64,000 bases of DNA from NCBI GenBank assembly GCA_963817615.1, contig CAWFPH010000001.1:62001-126000 (forward strand). The letters run 5' to 3'. The notes under the pieces were generated by a model that made no database searches, was not told the DNA's origin, and was given only the letters and a program-made list of their open reading frames with translations. Shown in pieces: positions 63,055-64,000 of this stretch (its first letter is position 1; every line of letters starts with the position of its first letter). The DNA is from FEN-1219 sp963817615. Lineage in GTDB: Bacteria; Pseudomonadota; Gammaproteobacteria; Steroidobacterales; Rariloculaceae. A program made the translations under genes and the position numbers.

Positions 63055-64000
63055 CGATTGAGCCGCTCGTTGACTTCCTTGAGCGGCTGGCTGTCCGGGT
63101 GCTCGGCGAGCGAGCTGTGCAGGAGGTCGAGCGCGGCATCGTGATCGCCGAGCGCCCAGCGCGCATCCACGAGATGAGCCGCGATCTCCGGGTCCTGCTC
63201 GAGCCGATAGGCGCGCTCGAGATAGCCGCGCGCAGCCTCGACTTGGCCGAGCTTGTAGAGCACCCAGCCCATGCTGTCGATGATCGCGGGGCTGTCGGGA
63301 TCTTTCGCGAGCGCCTTTTGAATGTACCCGCGGGCTTCCTCGTTGCGGCCGAACTGGTCCGTGAGGAGATACCCGAGCGCGTTGAGAACCGTCGCGTCGT
63401 CCGGGCTCTGCTTCACGAGCGATTGCAAGATGTCGACGGCCTTGCGGCTGCGGCCCGTATCCTCGTAGAGCAACGCCTGCGAGTACCGAAGCGCCGAGTT
63501 GTCCGCGTAATGCGAGAGGCCGTCGCCGAGAAGCTTTTCGGCGTCGCCATAGGCTTTCCGATCCACGGCATCCTGCACGAGGATCACGTAGAGCTGCACG
63601 TGCGCGGACTTGAGCGTGGGGTCGTCCGGGGACGCCGCGAGCGCGTCGTCGAACAGCTTCATCGCTTGATCGGGCTGCTTCATCTGCAGCAGCAGCTGGG
63701 CTTGCGCCACGAGCATGCTCGATGCGAACCGCGGGTTGGCCTCGCCGAAGTCGCGCAGGTGCCGCACCGCGCCGTCGGGGTCCTTTTGCTCCGCGAACAT
63801 GATGCGCGCGGTGCGCAGCTGGGCCTCCACGGCATGCGTGCCGTCCGTCACGCGGGAGTACGAGCGAGTGGCCGTCAGGAAGTCGCGCTCCGTCTCTGCG
63901 ATGCGGCCGAGATAGTAATACGCCTCATCGCGGTAGCGTGGATCGCTGCGCAGCTGGCCGAAACGCTCCTTCGCGTCGTCGAAACGCTGCTCGGTCATTG
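63051..64000 (-). CDS. Tetratricopeptide repeat protein, C-terminal part (5' end outside window)
   Basis: About 316 residues of a TPR protein are visible; the ATG at 63998 is probably internal because the frame is open to the window edge. Repeated helix pairs such as AYYYLGRIAETERDFLTATR, SMLVAQAQLLLQMKQPDQAM, ATVLNALGYLLTDQFGRNEE and GWVLYKLGQVEAARGYLERA give six or more TPR units. Such proteins upstream of lolB are usually periplasmic or membrane-bound and of unknown function. The stop overlaps lolB by 4 bases, so the two form an operon. Confidence 0.88.
   Translation of the reverse strand, partial: MTEQRFDDAKERFGQLRSDPRYRDEAYYYLGRIAETERDFLTATRSYSRVTDGTHAVEAQLRTARIMFAEQKDPDGAVRHLRDFGEANPRFASSMLVAQAQLLLQMKQPDQAMKLFDDALAASPDDPTLKSAHVQLYVILVQDAVDRKAYGDAEKLLGDGLSHYADNSALRYSQALLYEDTGRSRKAVDILQSLVKQSPDDATVLNALGYLLTDQFGRNEEARGYIQKALAKDPDSPAIIDSMGWVLYKLGQVEAARGYLERAYRLEQDPEIAAHLVDARWALGDHDAALDLLHSSLAEHPDSQPLKEVNERLNR

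Overview
The window is GC-rich, densely coded DNA from an environmental gammaproteobacterium. The blocks lolB / tRNA-Gln / prs / rplY / pth / ychF, a very large TonB-dependent receptor, two RND efflux systems and a heme-copper oxidase operon suggest something near the Steroidobacteraceae/Nevskiales/Xanthomonadales. That placement is inferred from gene content only. There are no phage genes, insertion sequences or CRISPR arrays; nearly everything looks chromosomal.

Layout. 0-8.5 kb: the end of a soil-type hypothetical protein, an M61 peptidase, an HlyD/ABC-ATPase reading frame with its ABC-2 permease, and a divergent DUF2254/PadR pair sharing a palindromic operator. 8.5-11.2 kb: a glycosyltransferase and a divergent methyltransferase. 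11.3-15.7 kb: an RND permease and adaptor. 15.8-20.9 kb: an XRE regulator, then a Yip1 - MacA-like - MacB ATPase - MacB permease operon. 21-25 kb: a 2OG-Fe(II) oxygenase and a TonB-dependent receptor separated by a strong terminator. 25.2-31 kb: DUF4266/DUF3570 envelope genes, topoisomerase IB, an AsmA/DUF748-like protein, an orphan small gene, a secreted TIM-barrel-like protein and a very basic DUF6496 protein. 31.4-37.8 kb: a self-contained MarR-AcrA-AcrB-NodT efflux operon with a visible promoter/operator. 38-44 kb: an NTF2-like protein, alcohol dehydrogenase, Na+/H+ antiporter, DUF4142 protein, cation diffusion facilitator and an M50 protease with CBS domains.

44.1-53.06 kb: a nine-gene minus-strand operon, mostly joined by 4-base ATGA overlaps. 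In transcription order it holds oxidase subunit I, subunit III, a small membrane protein, cytochrome c, a PQQ alcohol dehydrogenase, a second cytochrome c, subunit II with a fused cytochrome c domain, CtaG, and an NHL/SMP-30-like protein. This looks like a complete periplasmic alcohol-to-oxygen electron chain in one transcript. The dehydrogenase carries the Asp-Tyr-Asp signature associated with lanthanide-dependent enzymes. As sequenced, the operon is riddled with single-base indels, nearly all insertions. Removing them restores intact proteins, which points to insertion-type sequence error in this stretch rather than decay.

53.3-64 kb: a LigD-type polymerase-domain gene and an ATP-dependent DNA ligase with overlapping 3' ends, a mechanosensitive channel, a small membrane protein, a PQQ-type sugar dehydrogenase, then ychF, pth, rplY, prs, tRNA-Gln, lolB and a TPR protein that runs off the window. 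A 126-base inverted-repeat element lies between pth and rplY.
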